A stretch of DNA of 16,741 bases from CAXYVX01 sp964292495 (GCA_964292495.1 CAXYVX010000020.1:1-16741); one strand, 5' to 3'; shown: positions 1 through 7,320, counted from the stretch's first letter. The notes: generated by a model not told the origin, from the letters alone. Made by a program: numbers and translations.

Positions 1-2637
1 GCTTCGCGAAATCCGCGCTCAACCGTGGCAACCGTGACGGAAATTTACGATTATTTGCGCTTGCTTTACGCGCGAATCGGGATCCCGCATTGTCCGGTTT
101 GTGGCAAGCCAGTTCAGCGTCGCACTGCGGAAGACATCGTGAATTTGGTGATGGATTTCGCGAAAAGTGCGGACGGGGTTCCGGATAATTCTCGAAAAAT
201 CGTTATGCTTGCACCGATCGCGAAAAACAAAAAAGGCGCGTTTGAACATGTGCCAGAGGAATATTCGCGAAAAGGCTATGCGCGCGGGCGCGTGGACGGA
301 ATCATTTATTCGCTGGATGAGTGGCCGGAAATTGACAAAAAATACAAACACGACATTGAAATTGTGGTGGACCGCATGGTTTTGAGCGCGGAAATGCGTT
401 CGCGCGTGGCGCAAAGTGTGGAAGCGGCGCTGGAAATCGGCGGCGGAGTTTTGGAGGTTTTAGACGCGGAATTTCGCGAAAAACCGCTTGGAAACAGAGA
501 AGAAATCACGGTTTTTTCGCAGCGATATGCTTGTGTTGACCACCCAGAAGAAGTGATTCCGGAGCTTGAACCGCGCCTGTTCTCGTTCAACGCGCCGTTT
601 GGGGCTTGTCCGACTTGTAGCGGCTTGGGTTTTCGTTTGGAAGTTGACCCGGAGCTGGCGCTGAATCCGAATTTGACCATTCGCGAGGGCGCGATTCGCC
701 CGTTTAATCGCATCAACATTGAGTCGTGGTATATGCGCAAACTTGACGCTGTGGCCGCGCGGCACAACATTGATTTGCGGGCGCCGGTTCGCGAACTTTC
801 AGAAGAGGCAAAAAACATTATTTTGTACGGAACGGGCGATGAAAAATATTTGGTTGAGCTGGGGAATGGCCGCGAATTTTCCACGACATACGAAGGCGTG
901 ATCCCGAATTTGGAGCGCCGCTGGAAAGAAACCGATAGCGATTTTATGCGCAAAGATATTGAGAGATTCATGCGCGAGCGCGAGTGCAATGTTTGCCACG
1001 GCGCGCGTTTGAAGCCGGTGGTTTTGGCGGTGACCGTTCACGATTTGTCGATTGCGGACGTGGCGAATCTGAGCATTGAAGACGCGCTGGATATTTTCGC
1101 GAAAATTGATTGGACGGAGCGTGAAAAATTTATTGGCGCGCAGGTTTTTCGCGAAATTTTGGCGCGACTCGGCTTCATGAAAGACGTGGGTTTGAATTAT
1201 TTGGAGCTTGGGCGTGCGGCGAATACTTTGAGCGGCGGCGAGGCGCAAAGAATTCGTCTGGCAACGCAAATCGGCAGCGGTTTACAGGGAGTTTTGTATG
1301 TTTTGGATGAGCCGTCAATTGGGCTTCATCAGCGCGACAATGACCGTTTGATCGCCACGTTAAAACATTTGCGCGATCTCGGAAACACGGTTTTGGTGGT
1401 TGAGCACGACGAAGATACGATTCGCACTGCGGATTATTTGGTGGATGTTGGGCCGGGCGCGGGTGTGAATGGCGGAAAAATCGTGGCGGCTGGGACGCCG
1501 GACGAAGTTTCGCGGAATCCGCAAAGTTTGACCGGGAAATTTTTGAGCGGCGAAGAGCAAATTGCTGTACCGAAAAAACGTCGCGAAATTGACCAGAAAC
1601 GCAAGTTGAGAATTCTGGGCGCGGCGGAACATAACTTGAAAAATATTGACGTGGAGATTCCGCTCGGTGTGATGACGGTGGTTTCGGGCGTGTCGGGAAG
1701 CGGAAAATCGACGCTCGTCAACGATATTTTGAGCAAGGAATTACAGGGGCGATTAAACCGCGCGCAGACCGTGCCTGGCGCTTTTCGCGAAATTCAGGGC
1801 GTTGGTCAGCTTGACAAAGCGATCGTGATTGACCAGTCGCCAATTGGGCGCACGCCGCGCTCAAATCCGGCAACTTATACCGGGATTTTCACACCGATTC
1901 GCGAACTTTTTGCCAGCACGCCAGAAGCAAATATTCGCGGCTATAAGTCGGGCCGATTTTCATTTAATGTGCGCGGCGGGCGCTGTGAAAATTGCCAGGG
2001 CGACGGTGTGATTAAGATCGAGATGAACTTTTTGCCGGACGTTTACGTTCAGTGCGAAGTTTGCCACGGCGCGCGCTACAACCAAGAGGCGTTGGAAATT
2101 AAATGGAACGGAAAAAATATTTCGGAAGTTTTGAAAATGACCATTGACGAAGCAGCGGATTTCTTCGCGAATGTCCCGACGATTTCGCGAAAATTGGAAA
2201 CTTTGCGCGAAGTTGGTTTGGGGTATATCACACTCGGGCAGCCGGCGACGACATTTTCCGGCGGTGAGGCGCAGCGGATTAAGCTCGCGACGGAACTTTC
2301 CAAACGATCGACCGGAAAAACCATGTACATTTTGGATGAGCCGACGACCGGTTTGCATTCGGCGGATGTGCGGAAACTTCTGGAAGTTTTACAGAAATTG
2401 GTAAACAACGGCAACGACGACAAATTGAAATTCGGACCGAGCAGTTCGCGAAATTCCATGGTGATTATTGAACATAATTTGGACGTGATTAAATGCGCGG
2501 ATTGGCTGATTGATATGGGGCCAGAAGGCGGAATTGGTGGCGGGCAAGTCGTGGCGGAAGGCACGCCTGAAGACGTGGCGAAAGTCAAAAAATCGTTTAC
2601 CGGGAAATATTTGGCGGGGATGTTGGCGCGGGGATAA
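1..2637 (+). CDS. uvrA: Excinuclease ABC subunit A (5'-truncated by window edge)
   Basis: UvrA is the damage-sensing ABC-type ATPase of nucleotide excision repair; it works with UvrB and UvrC in the cytoplasm. The frame is open from base 1, and the first residues (NPRSTVATVTEIYDYLR) match an internal UvrA segment, so roughly 100 N-terminal residues, including the first Walker A, lie outside the window. The GTG at 25 is therefore not the start. In-window landmarks (codon 1 = base 1): first zinc-module cysteines C203xxC206 and C329xxC332; first ABC signature LSGGEAQ at about 410 and Walker B aspartate near 436; second Walker A GVSGSGKST with lysine 569; second zinc module C662xxC665-19 residues-C685xxC688; second signature FSGGEAQ at about 752; Walker B near 779. 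All expected motifs are intact. About ten TTCGCGAA octamers lie inside, read in all three frames. No clear terminator follows directly. The partner uvrC is 3.2 kb downstream on the other strand. Confidence 0.97.
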   Translation, partial: ASRNPRSTVATVTEIYDYLRLLYARIGIPHCPVCGKPVQRRTAEDIVNLVMDFAKSADGVPDNSRKIVMLAPIAKNKKGAFEHVPEEYSRKGYARGRVDGIIYSLDEWPEIDKKYKHDIEIVVDRMVLSAEMRSRVAQSVEAALEIGGGVLEVLDAEFREKPLGNREEITVFSQRYACVDHPEEVIPELEPRLFSFNAPFGACPTCSGLGFRLEVDPELALNPNLTIREGAIRPFNRINIESWYMRKLDAVAARHNIDLRAPVRELSEEAKNIILYGTGDEKYLVELGNGREFSTTYEGVIPNLERRWKETDSDFMRKDIERFMRERECNVCHGARLKPVVLAVTVHDLSIADVANLSIEDALDIFAKIDWTEREKFIGAQVFREILARLGFMKDVGLNYLELGRAANTLSGGEAQRIRLATQIGSGLQGVLYVLDEPSIGLHQRDNDRLIATLKHLRDLGNTVLVVEHDEDTIRTADYLVDVGPGAGVNGGKIVAAGTPDEVSRNPQSLTGKFLSGEEQIAVPKKRREIDQKRKLRILGAAEHNLKNIDVEIPLGVMTVVSGVSGSGKSTLVNDILSKELQGRLNRAQTVPGAFREIQGVGQLDKAIVIDQSPIGRTPRSNPATYTGIFTPIRELFASTPEANIRGYKSGRFSFNVRGGRCENCQGDGVIKIEMNFLPDVYVQCEVCHGARYNQEALEIKWNGKNISEVLKMTIDEAADFFANVPTISRKLETLREVGLGYITLGQPATTFSGGEAQRIKLATELSKRSTGKTMYILDEPTTGLHSADVRKLLEVLQKLVNNGNDDKLKFGPSSSRNSMVIIEHNLDVIKCADWLIDMGPEGGIGGGQVVAEGTPEDVAKVKKSFTGKYLAGMLARG

Positions 2638-2654
2638 AATTCCTATAAAAATTG

Positions 2655-2684
2655 TTGACAAATATATTAAAAATTTACTAAACT
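2655..2684 (+). promoter_or_regulatory. Sigma70-type promoter downstream of uvrA
   Basis: A perfect -35 hexamer TTGACA (2655-2660) is followed after 18 bases by TAAACT (2679-2684). Transcription would start near 2691 and run through the two hairpins and the micro-ORF that follow. Similar GTTAAAAT or TAAACT boxes occur before other genes here. No protein gene starts close by, so the product is probably an RNA leader or the micro-ORF at 2839. Confidence 0.55.
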
Positions 2685-2724
2685 AACAGCAATACAAATC
2701 GTAAGAATCGTATGAGTTTATCCA

Positions 2725-2761
2725 AAAATACCGCGGTATTTTGTTTTATCCGAGATAAAAC
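2725..2761 (+). promoter_or_regulatory. Two abutting hairpins in the post-uvrA leader
   Basis: Bases 2725-2742 are a perfect 18-base palindrome with CCGCGG at its centre. Bases 2743-2761 form a second perfect hairpin, an 8-bp stem with loop CGA. The first hairpin ends in TATTTT and runs into GTTTTAT, so it resembles an intrinsic terminator. The second stem uses exactly that T-rich stretch as its 5' arm. It may end uvrA transcription or attenuate the promoter at 2655. The role is inferred from structure only. Confidence 0.45.
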
Positions 2762-2800
2762 ATTGAATATTTTAAGTATTTCGCGAAAACGACCGCGCGG

Positions 2801-2806
2801 TATGAT
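2801..2806 (+). promoter_or_regulatory. Possible -10 box (TATGAT) for the micro-ORF
   Basis: TATGAT lies 32 bases before the ATG at 2839. It follows a TTCGCGAA octamer (2780-2787) and the 10-base palindrome ACCGCGCGGT (2792-2801). There is no good -35 hexamer at 17 bases. It could be a second, closer promoter for the micro-ORF; the evidence is weak. Confidence 0.3.
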
Positions 2807-2838
2807 TAGCCGTAGAACATTGAAAGGTGATGATATGA

Positions 2839-2991
2839 ATGGCTACAAAACGTCAAGGTGGGAGCAAGAGCTCCCAGTCTGAGGCTCAGTCAGCTGCTCG
2901 CTTAGCGAATTAAAAGAGTCGCGGGTCCAATAAGTTTAAAAATGGCAGCAATAAACATGGCGACGGCTCAAAAAATCGTAATCATAAATAA
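2839..2991 (+). pseudogene. Small basic protein, reading frame split by an in-frame TAA
   Basis: An ATG at 2839 follows AAAGGTG by about nine bases and opens a 24-codon reading frame (MATKRQGGSKSS, then Q/S/A-rich) that stops at TAA 2911-2913. The same frame continues cleanly for 25 codons to a second TAA at 2989-2991, with the same style of composition (K, R, N, G, S, H; no hydrophobic core). The whole would be a 50-codon, strongly basic, probably disordered nucleic-acid-binding type of peptide. Matching composition on both sides of the stop suggests one gene with a nonsense change, readthrough, or a sequencing error, but two chance frames are possible. The coding strand also contains a perfect stem GGGAGC-AAGA-GCTCCC near 2860-2876, so a structured RNA is an alternative. 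I do not recognise the family. An overlapping ATG at 2835 gives only 15 codons. Confidence 0.35.
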
Positions 2992-3010
2992 CATTTAGGA
3001 ATTCATCTCG

Positions 3011-3040
3011 GGTCAGTATTAAAATACTGGCCTTTATCTT
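3011..3040 (+). terminator. Intrinsic terminator after the micro-ORF
   Basis: GGTCAGTATT (3011-3020) pairs with AATACTGGCC (3023-3032) across a two-base spacer, with one G-T wobble. The hairpin is followed by the T-rich TTTATCTT. It would end the unit beginning at 2655 or 2801, and it sits directly before the next promoter. Confidence 0.65.
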
Positions 3041-3041
3041 G

Positions 3042-3047
3042 TATAAT
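3042..3047 (+). promoter_or_regulatory. -10 box TATAAT giving a near-leaderless mRNA
   Basis: A perfect TATAAT ends ten bases before the ATG at 3058, with TTAAAA 17 bases upstream as a weak -35. A normal start point would leave only a few untranslated bases. There is no Shine-Dalgarno sequence. Confidence 0.6.
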
Positions 3048-3057
3048 AATAAGTATT

Positions 3058-3945
3058 ATGAGAACTCATGTAATTTATAAAACTGCAAGCCACATCTATG
3101 GTCATATTTTTGAGCATGCACTTTATGGGCGAATCAGAAAATATTTATTACAGAATAAAGCGTTGATAACACTAAGCGAAACTTGTGGCGCATGGACTGA
3201 TGATGACCTAGTCATTTTTTCATTGCCGGAAAACATTTTTGCTAAAATAAATGATTTCTCGGAGCCTGAATTTTCTAATTCTGAAATTAAAAACGCATTG
3301 AAAGAAATATCTTGCGAATATAAACGAACTTTTTCAGTGAAAAATATAGACGATCTTAGAAAAAATATAAATAAAATCAGACAGGAAAAATGGGTAGACT
3401 TAAACAAAAGCAACGCTAAAAAGATTATTTACGAAGAAAATATTTTGAGCTGTCCCGAAATAAGCTTTTCGAGAAATTGCAAACTAAAACATTTTAATGA
3501 TATTTATGTTGAATTGTCATTAGATGAAAAATACCAAAATGAACGACCTTTTGCAATGTATATTTTTTCGGAAATTTTGGAAATATTATCTGCACATTTG
3601 TATGAAAAATATAGTTGTTATCAAAGCAACGATTATTGGAATAAATGGGATGATTACACTGGCTTTGGTTTTGTTTTTACCTTTGATATTTCATTTGATG
3701 CGGATGAAATTCGGGAATATATTATTTCTCAAATAAAAGAGCAATTAAAAAATGAGAATTTCATGATCGATTTGATAAAATATCTTGTAAATACGGAAAA
3801 TTCTGATAAATATTTCAGCTGGGATGATTTGCAGAAAAATGCCAGGTTTATTGTTGGAGATGAAGGATGGAGAAATCTCGCAACAAAACCAAGTTTCGCG
3901 AAAATTTCTGATAATATAAAAATTGAGTGTGAAATCTCTAAATAA
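3058..3945 (+). CDS. Orphan protein with M16-like HxxEH motif
   Basis: A 295-residue soluble protein with no obvious signal peptide or membrane segment. Near the N-terminus it has G15-H16-I-F-E19-H20, the inverted zinc motif HxxEH typical of M16 (pitrilysin/insulinase) metallopeptidases. After it come GAWTDDDLVIFSLPEN (44-59), resembling the family's NA-x-T-x-x-D segment, and a Glu-rich helix ALKEISCEYKR (80-90) whose E83 or E87 could be the third zinc ligand. The spacing to that glutamate, about 63 residues, is shorter than the usual roughly 76, and the protein is smaller than a full M16 pair of domains. I call it a divergent, single-unit M16-like protein; the rest of the chain is unrecognised. 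The gene is much more AT-rich than its neighbours and has only one TTCGCGAA, at its extreme 3' end, which suggests recent acquisition. It abuts the ASCH gene tail to tail. Confidence 0.5.
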   Translation: MRTHVIYKTASHIYGHIFEHALYGRIRKYLLQNKALITLSETCGAWTDDDLVIFSLPENIFAKINDFSEPEFSNSEIKNALKEISCEYKRTFSVKNIDDLRKNINKIRQEKWVDLNKSNAKKIIYEENILSCPEISFSRNCKLKHFNDIYVELSLDEKYQNERPFAMYIFSEILEILSAHLYEKYSCYQSNDYWNKWDDYTGFGFVFTFDISFDADEIREYIISQIKEQLKNENFMIDLIKYLVNTENSDKYFSWDDLQKNARFIVGDEGWRNLATKPSFAKISDNIKIECEISK

Positions 3946-4281
3946 CTATTTTAATTCCAAGCGAATCCCTAAAACTCCGAATTCCCTTTGTTTTTCCGGC
4001 GCATAAAATTCTTCCACAGTCTTCCTTAATTCGTTTTTTGTCATTGATTTATCGGACAAAATTTCAATCGGGAAGTCGCGAAACAAATTCGCGAAATTGT
4101 CATATCGCAACAAACCGACAACTTTCGCAGTCAACTTTTCGCCATCATTTTTCGCGAAACTAATTTCGTCGCCGAGCTGAATTTTCGCGCGCTTTTCGTC
4201 ATTTAAACGAAGTTCAATTCGCTTTGTTCCGTTTTTAATAAAATCAAAATATCGGTTTTGTAGATTCATCGCGTGTTTCAT
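3946..4281 (-). CDS. ASCH-domain protein
   Basis: A 111-residue protein with the ASCH (ASC-1 homology) RNA-binding-like fold. Residues 18-25, GTKRIELR, match the family motif GxKxxExR. They are followed by KIQLGDEISF, the usual beta-strand after that motif, and the chain ends in a strand-like FGVLGIRLEL. ASCH proteins are small beta-barrel proteins linked to RNA binding, and some members hydrolyse modified nucleosides; the substrate here cannot be told. The stop codon (TAG, 3948-3946) touches the stop of the convergent upstream gene with no spacer and no terminator between. The start at 4281 is chosen because a TATAAT on the minus strand (4297-4292) ends ten bases before it. The ATG at residue 5 is an alternative start. 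Confidence 0.8.
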   Translation of the reverse strand: MKHAMNLQNRYFDFIKNGTKRIELRLNDEKRAKIQLGDEISFAKNDGEKLTAKVVGLLRYDNFANLFRDFPIEILSDKSMTKNELRKTVEEFYAPEKQREFGVLGIRLELK

Positions 4282-4291
4282 AATATTGCGA

Positions 4292-4334
4292 ATTATAGCA
4301 AAAGTTTCGCGAAAAATCTAAATTCTGTTAAAAT
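4292..4334. promoter_or_regulatory. Divergent promoters for ASCH gene and dedA flanking a TTCGCGAA
   Basis: On the minus strand TATAAT (4297-4292) serves the ASCH gene; on the plus strand TAAAAT (4329-4334) serves dedA. Each ends nine or ten bases from its ATG, and neither gene has a Shine-Dalgarno site, so both mRNAs look leaderless. The octamer TTCGCGAA (4306-4313) lies between the two -10 boxes. Confidence 0.6.
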
Positions 4335-4343
4335 ATAAGCATT

Positions 4344-5054
4344 ATGTTACCAGGAATTGATTTAGCGAAGTTTTTGGCCGATATCGGCTGGTTGGTTTAT
4401 CTCGTTGTTCCGGCGATGCTTTTCGCGGAAACGGGGCTTTTGATTGGGTTCTTTTTGCCGGGCGATTCGGTGCTTTTCACGGCGGGCGCGCTGGCTGGGC
4501 TTGGCGTGATCAATGTGAATATCTGGTTGATGGCCGGTATTTTCTTTGTGGCGGCGGTGCTGGGAAATTCGGTTGGGTATGAAATCGGCAAGCGTTTTGG
4601 TCGGAAATTGTTTGAATATTTCGCAAAAAAAGAAGCGCATAGACGGAACTTGGGCTCAAAAATTTTTAAGAAAAAATATCTTGTTGACTCTCAAAAGTTT
4701 TACGACGAAAAAGGCCATTCCGCAGTGATTTTAGCGCAGTTTATGCCAATTATTCGCACATTCAACCCAGTTGTAGCTGGAATTTCCGAGATGAAATATT
4801 CCAAATTTATCACTTTTAATATGATTGGCGCGGCGCTTTGGGCTGCTGGAATCACTTTGCTTGGATATTTTGGATTTACTGCAATTACGAAAGTTATTCC
4901 TGGATTCACACCTGAAAAAATTGATTCAATTTTATTGCCGATCATTGTTTTAATTGTTATTATTTCTTTGATTCCGGTTTTTATTCACGGTCTTCAAGCG
5001 AAAAAATCAAAAAACGTCAAGAAAACTTTTGAGAAATCAAAAGAAGAGAAATAG
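4344..5054 (+). CDS. DedA-family membrane protein
   Basis: A 236-residue inner-membrane protein of the DedA/VTT superfamily. Members include undecaprenyl-phosphate flippases that recycle the lipid carrier used in wall synthesis. Visible family features are E29 and P39-G40-D41 in the first re-entrant segment (FFLPGDSVLF), GNSVGYEIGKRFG at 74-86, and the FMPIIRTFNPVVAG stretch (133-146) containing the conserved R138 and P142. Further hydrophobic segments follow at about 155-175 and 195-217. The C-terminus is a lysine-rich cytosolic tail. No TTCGCGAA octamer occurs inside. The start at 4344 follows a -10 box by nine bases with no Shine-Dalgarno, so translation from a leaderless message is likely. 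Lipid specificity is not predictable from the sequence. Confidence 0.88.
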   Translation: MLPGIDLAKFLADIGWLVYLVVPAMLFAETGLLIGFFLPGDSVLFTAGALAGLGVINVNIWLMAGIFFVAAVLGNSVGYEIGKRFGRKLFEYFAKKEAHRRNLGSKIFKKKYLVDSQKFYDEKGHSAVILAQFMPIIRTFNPVVAGISEMKYSKFITFNMIGAALWAAGITLLGYFGFTAITKVIPGFTPEKIDSILLPIIVLIVIISLIPVFIHGLQAKKSKNVKKTFEKSKEEK

Positions 5055-5059
5055 GCGCA

Positions 5060-5088
5060 TTTACTTTTTTCGCGAAATCTGTTAAACT
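5060..5088 (+). promoter_or_regulatory. Promoter of the bL25 gene, octamer in the spacer
   Basis: TTTACT (5060-5065), 17 bases, then TAAACT (5083-5088). The octamer TTCGCGAA (5069-5076) lies in the spacer, six bases before the -10. The leader would be about 40 bases and ends in a GAAAGGAA Shine-Dalgarno site before the ATG at 5134. Confidence 0.5.
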
Positions 5089-5133
5089 GTTGTTTACATA
5101 TTAACTAATACGATAAGTAAGCGAAAGGAAATT

Positions 5134-5790
5134 ATGGCAGAAAAGATCGTTCTCGCGGTGGAAAAACGCGAATTAACAGGTAAAAAAGCAAAGCAGCTCC
5201 GAAAATCAGGGATCGTCCCGGGAGTTATTTACGGATCAAAAATGGAGGCAACCAACATTCAGGTTCCGATTGCGTTTAACATCCAGAAAGTTATTTCACA
5301 GGCCGGATACCACACTCCAGTTGAAATTACCCTTGACGGTAAAAAACTCACAGCACTTTTGAAAGATGTGTCTTATGTCCCGGCGCGAAGTGATATTTTC
5401 AACTTCTCGTTCCAGGCCGTTAGTGCAAACGAAAAAGTCACCACAGAAATCCCTGTTGAATTGGTAAATCTTGATGAATCTCCTGCAAAAAAGGCTGGTC
5501 TTGTCATTTTGAACAACTTGGAGCAACTTGAAGTTCGCGCGAAAACCGGTGATTTGCCGAATGCTTTGACCGCAGATGCGATGAAACTTGAAAAAGCTGA
5601 GGATAAATTGACTGTTGCCGATATCAAATTGCCAAAAGGCGTGGAACTGGTTGACGAAAACCTCGACAACGCAATCGCGACCGTTTGGGAACCGGCTGCT
5701 CTTGAAGCTAAAAACGCTGCCGCTGATGCTGCGGGTGCTGAAGTTCCAGAGACAGAAGTTGAAAACGGCGCTGAAACAACCGCTGAATAA
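5134..5790 (+). CDS. rplY: Ribosomal protein bL25, CTC (long) form
   Basis: A 218-residue bL25/CTC protein, which binds 5S rRNA in the large ribosomal subunit. The N-terminal 5S-binding domain begins AEKIVLAVEKRELTGKKAKQLRKS and continues into GIVPGVIYG, a strong match. The second, TL5-like beta domain runs from about residue 95 to 185 (EIPVELVNLDESPA, then a DLPNALTADAMKLE segment and VADIKLPKGVEL). The C-terminus is an Ala/Glu-rich acidic tail of about 30 residues, common in the long form. It has its own promoter and a good Shine-Dalgarno site (AAAGGAA). The gene contains no TTCGCGAA, as does the highly expressed enolase gene. It ends at a shared terminator with the convergent uvrC. Confidence 0.95.
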   Translation: MAEKIVLAVEKRELTGKKAKQLRKSGIVPGVIYGSKMEATNIQVPIAFNIQKVISQAGYHTPVEITLDGKKLTALLKDVSYVPARSDIFNFSFQAVSANEKVTTEIPVELVNLDESPAKKAGLVILNNLEQLEVRAKTGDLPNALTADAMKLEKAEDKLTVADIKLPKGVELVDENLDNAIATVWEPAALEAKNAAADAAGAEVPETEVENGAETTAE

Positions 5791-5808
5791 AATAATTTTT
5801 GGCAAAAT

Positions 5809-5843
5809 AAAACCGCGTGAAAAATGCGCGGTTTTTATTTTTT
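5809..5843. terminator. Bidirectional terminator between bL25 gene and uvrC
   Basis: AAAACCGCG (5809-5817) and CGCGGTTTT (5827-5835) form a nine-pair stem with a nine-base loop. T-runs follow on both strands, so it can end both convergent genes. Confidence 0.85.
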
Positions 5844-7305
5844 ATAAATTTTCGCGAAGTTTTTCCGCTAGCTTTTCGCCAACTTTTTTCGCGAAATTGT
5901 CATAATTTTCAGAGATTTCTTCACGGATTTTTTTAACAGACCCAAACTCTCGCAATAATTTTTTTCGCGTCATTGGCCCAACGCCAGCGATTTCTTCGAG
6001 CGCGTTTCTCGTCTGATTTTTCGCACGCAAATTCTGGTGATATGTTATGGCGAAACGGTGCGCCTCTTCATCCAATCGCGCAATCAACATCGCGACGTGG
6101 CTGGTTTTTTCCAGCGCAAATTCTCGGATGTTTTCGTCTCGATATATTTGGATTTTCATTTCGGCATTTCCTGAATGATCGCCACTTTTATCACGCCCAA
6201 AAAATGCGATATTTTCCTCATCAAGAATTTCGCGAACTGCCGAAACTTGCGGTTTTCCTCCGTCAAGAATCACCAAATCTGGCTTTTTCCAGTTGCTATG
6301 TTTGAATCTTCTAGCCAAAACTTCGCGAAGATTTTCCACGTCGTTGTTGATGTTTCGCGAAAGTTTGAACTTGCGATATTCTCGCCGATCCATCACGCCG
6401 TTCGTCGCCACAACCATGCTCGCAACAGTATTCGTTCCGCTAATATGCGAAATATCATACGCCTCAATTCGGCGCGGCAATTCGCGAAGTTCAAGCAAAT
6501 TTTTGAGACCAATCAGCGCCTGATCTTTGCTTGCGTCCATAAATTCTTCTCGCCCAAAAACGATTTGTTTTTTCAATTCATTCAGATGCCGCAGTTGATT
6601 GCGAATTTTCGCAGCTTTTTCAAATTCTTGATTTTTTGCCAGGTTCTGCATTTCTCGTTCCAAATCGCTCTGGATTTTTTTTCGTTCTCCGCGAAGATAT
6701 CGGACTAAAACGCGTAGATTTTTCTTGTATTCGCGAACTTTTTCTTGGTTGATTTCGCGAATTCCGTTTTGCGGATTTTTTGCGAAAACGTCTGGAACAA
6801 GCCCGAGTTGCGTCGGGAGTTTGGAATATAAATCCTGAGATTTCGCGAAAAACGGAAACACCTTTTTTAAGTAGCGAAGAGATAATTTCAGCGGAGCGGC
6901 ACTGTAAAACGGTCCGATATAATCTGCGCCATCGTCCGCTGGATTCCGCGAAGTTGTGACTGTTGGCAATTCTTCGCGAAAATTAATCCTTACGAAAGTT
7001 GCACTTTTGTCGTCGCGCAGAAGAATATTGAACGGCGGCATGTAGCGCTTGATCATCTCGCTTTCAAGAAAAAGCGCGTCGATTTCGCTGTTTGTTTCAA
7101 TCCAATCCGTCGTGAAAATTTCGCGAACCAGCGCCTCAGTTTTCACATCATGTTCGCCGCGAAAATACGAAGAAACACGGTTTTTGAGATTCGCAGCTTT
7201 GCCAACATAAATGACATCCCCGGCGAGATTTTTGTGAAAATAAACGCCGGGCGCTTTTGGCAGTTGGCGCAATTTTTCGCGAAGTTCAGGGTTGGGATAC
7301 GGCAT
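5842..7305 (-). CDS. uvrC: Excinuclease ABC subunit C, short cysteine-free form
   Basis: UvrC makes both incisions around a UvrAB-marked lesion. The N-terminal GIY-YIG nuclease shows GVY (20-22), YVG (33-35), R43 and metal-binding E81. A UVR motif (about 213-247) binds UvrB. The C-terminal RNase H-like nuclease keeps its acidic/His triad: D284 (YDISH), D348 (LDGGK) and H416 (EEAHRFAITYH). One helix-hairpin-helix follows (436-456). The chain is 487 residues against about 600 in most bacteria. The segment that normally carries the four iron-sulfur-cluster cysteines (about 154-185) has none, and the whole protein lacks cysteine. Start: a minus-strand TATAAT (7320-7315) ends nine bases before the ATG, no Shine-Dalgarno, so the mRNA looks leaderless. 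The gene is dense in TTCGCGAA (about 12 copies). Confidence 0.95.
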   Translation of the reverse strand: MPYPNPELREKLRQLPKAPGVYFHKNLAGDVIYVGKAANLKNRVSSYFRGEHDVKTEALVREIFTTDWIETNSEIDALFLESEMIKRYMPPFNILLRDDKSATFVRINFREELPTVTTSRNPADDGADYIGPFYSAAPLKLSLRYLKKVFPFFAKSQDLYSKLPTQLGLVPDVFAKNPQNGIREINQEKVREYKKNLRVLVRYLRGERKKIQSDLEREMQNLAKNQEFEKAAKIRNQLRHLNELKKQIVFGREEFMDASKDQALIGLKNLLELRELPRRIEAYDISHISGTNTVASMVVATNGVMDRREYRKFKLSRNINNDVENLREVLARRFKHSNWKKPDLVILDGGKPQVSAVREILDEENIAFFGRDKSGDHSGNAEMKIQIYRDENIREFALEKTSHVAMLIARLDEEAHRFAITYHQNLRAKNQTRNALEEIAGVGPMTRKKLLREFGSVKKIREEISENYDNFAKKVGEKLAEKLRENL

Positions 7306-7314
7306 GTCGCCACC

Positions 7315-7320
7315 ATTATA
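7315..7320 (-). promoter_or_regulatory. -10 box of uvrC
   Basis: TATAAT on the minus strand, nine bases upstream of the uvrC start codon, with no room for a ribosome-binding leader. In the other direction (about 7321-7451) I see AT-rich DNA and two degenerate octamers, but no convincing promoter for the ABC gene. Confidence 0.6.

Noticed and set aside
25..27. GTG as the uvrA start codon
   Set aside because: The residues encoded upstream (ASRNPRST) continue the conserved UvrA segment, so the gene simply enters from outside the window.
306..989. Long minus-strand open frames across uvrA and similar antisense frames over other genes
   Set aside because: They mirror strongly supported genes, have no ribosome-binding sites, and read as low-complexity Ser/Arg/Phe-rich shadows.
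2842..2991. tRNA, tmRNA or RNase P RNA in the post-uvrA gap
   Set aside because: The stem GGGAGC/GCTCCC is present, but there is no T-arm consensus, no CCA end, and none of the conserved RNase P or tmRNA blocks.
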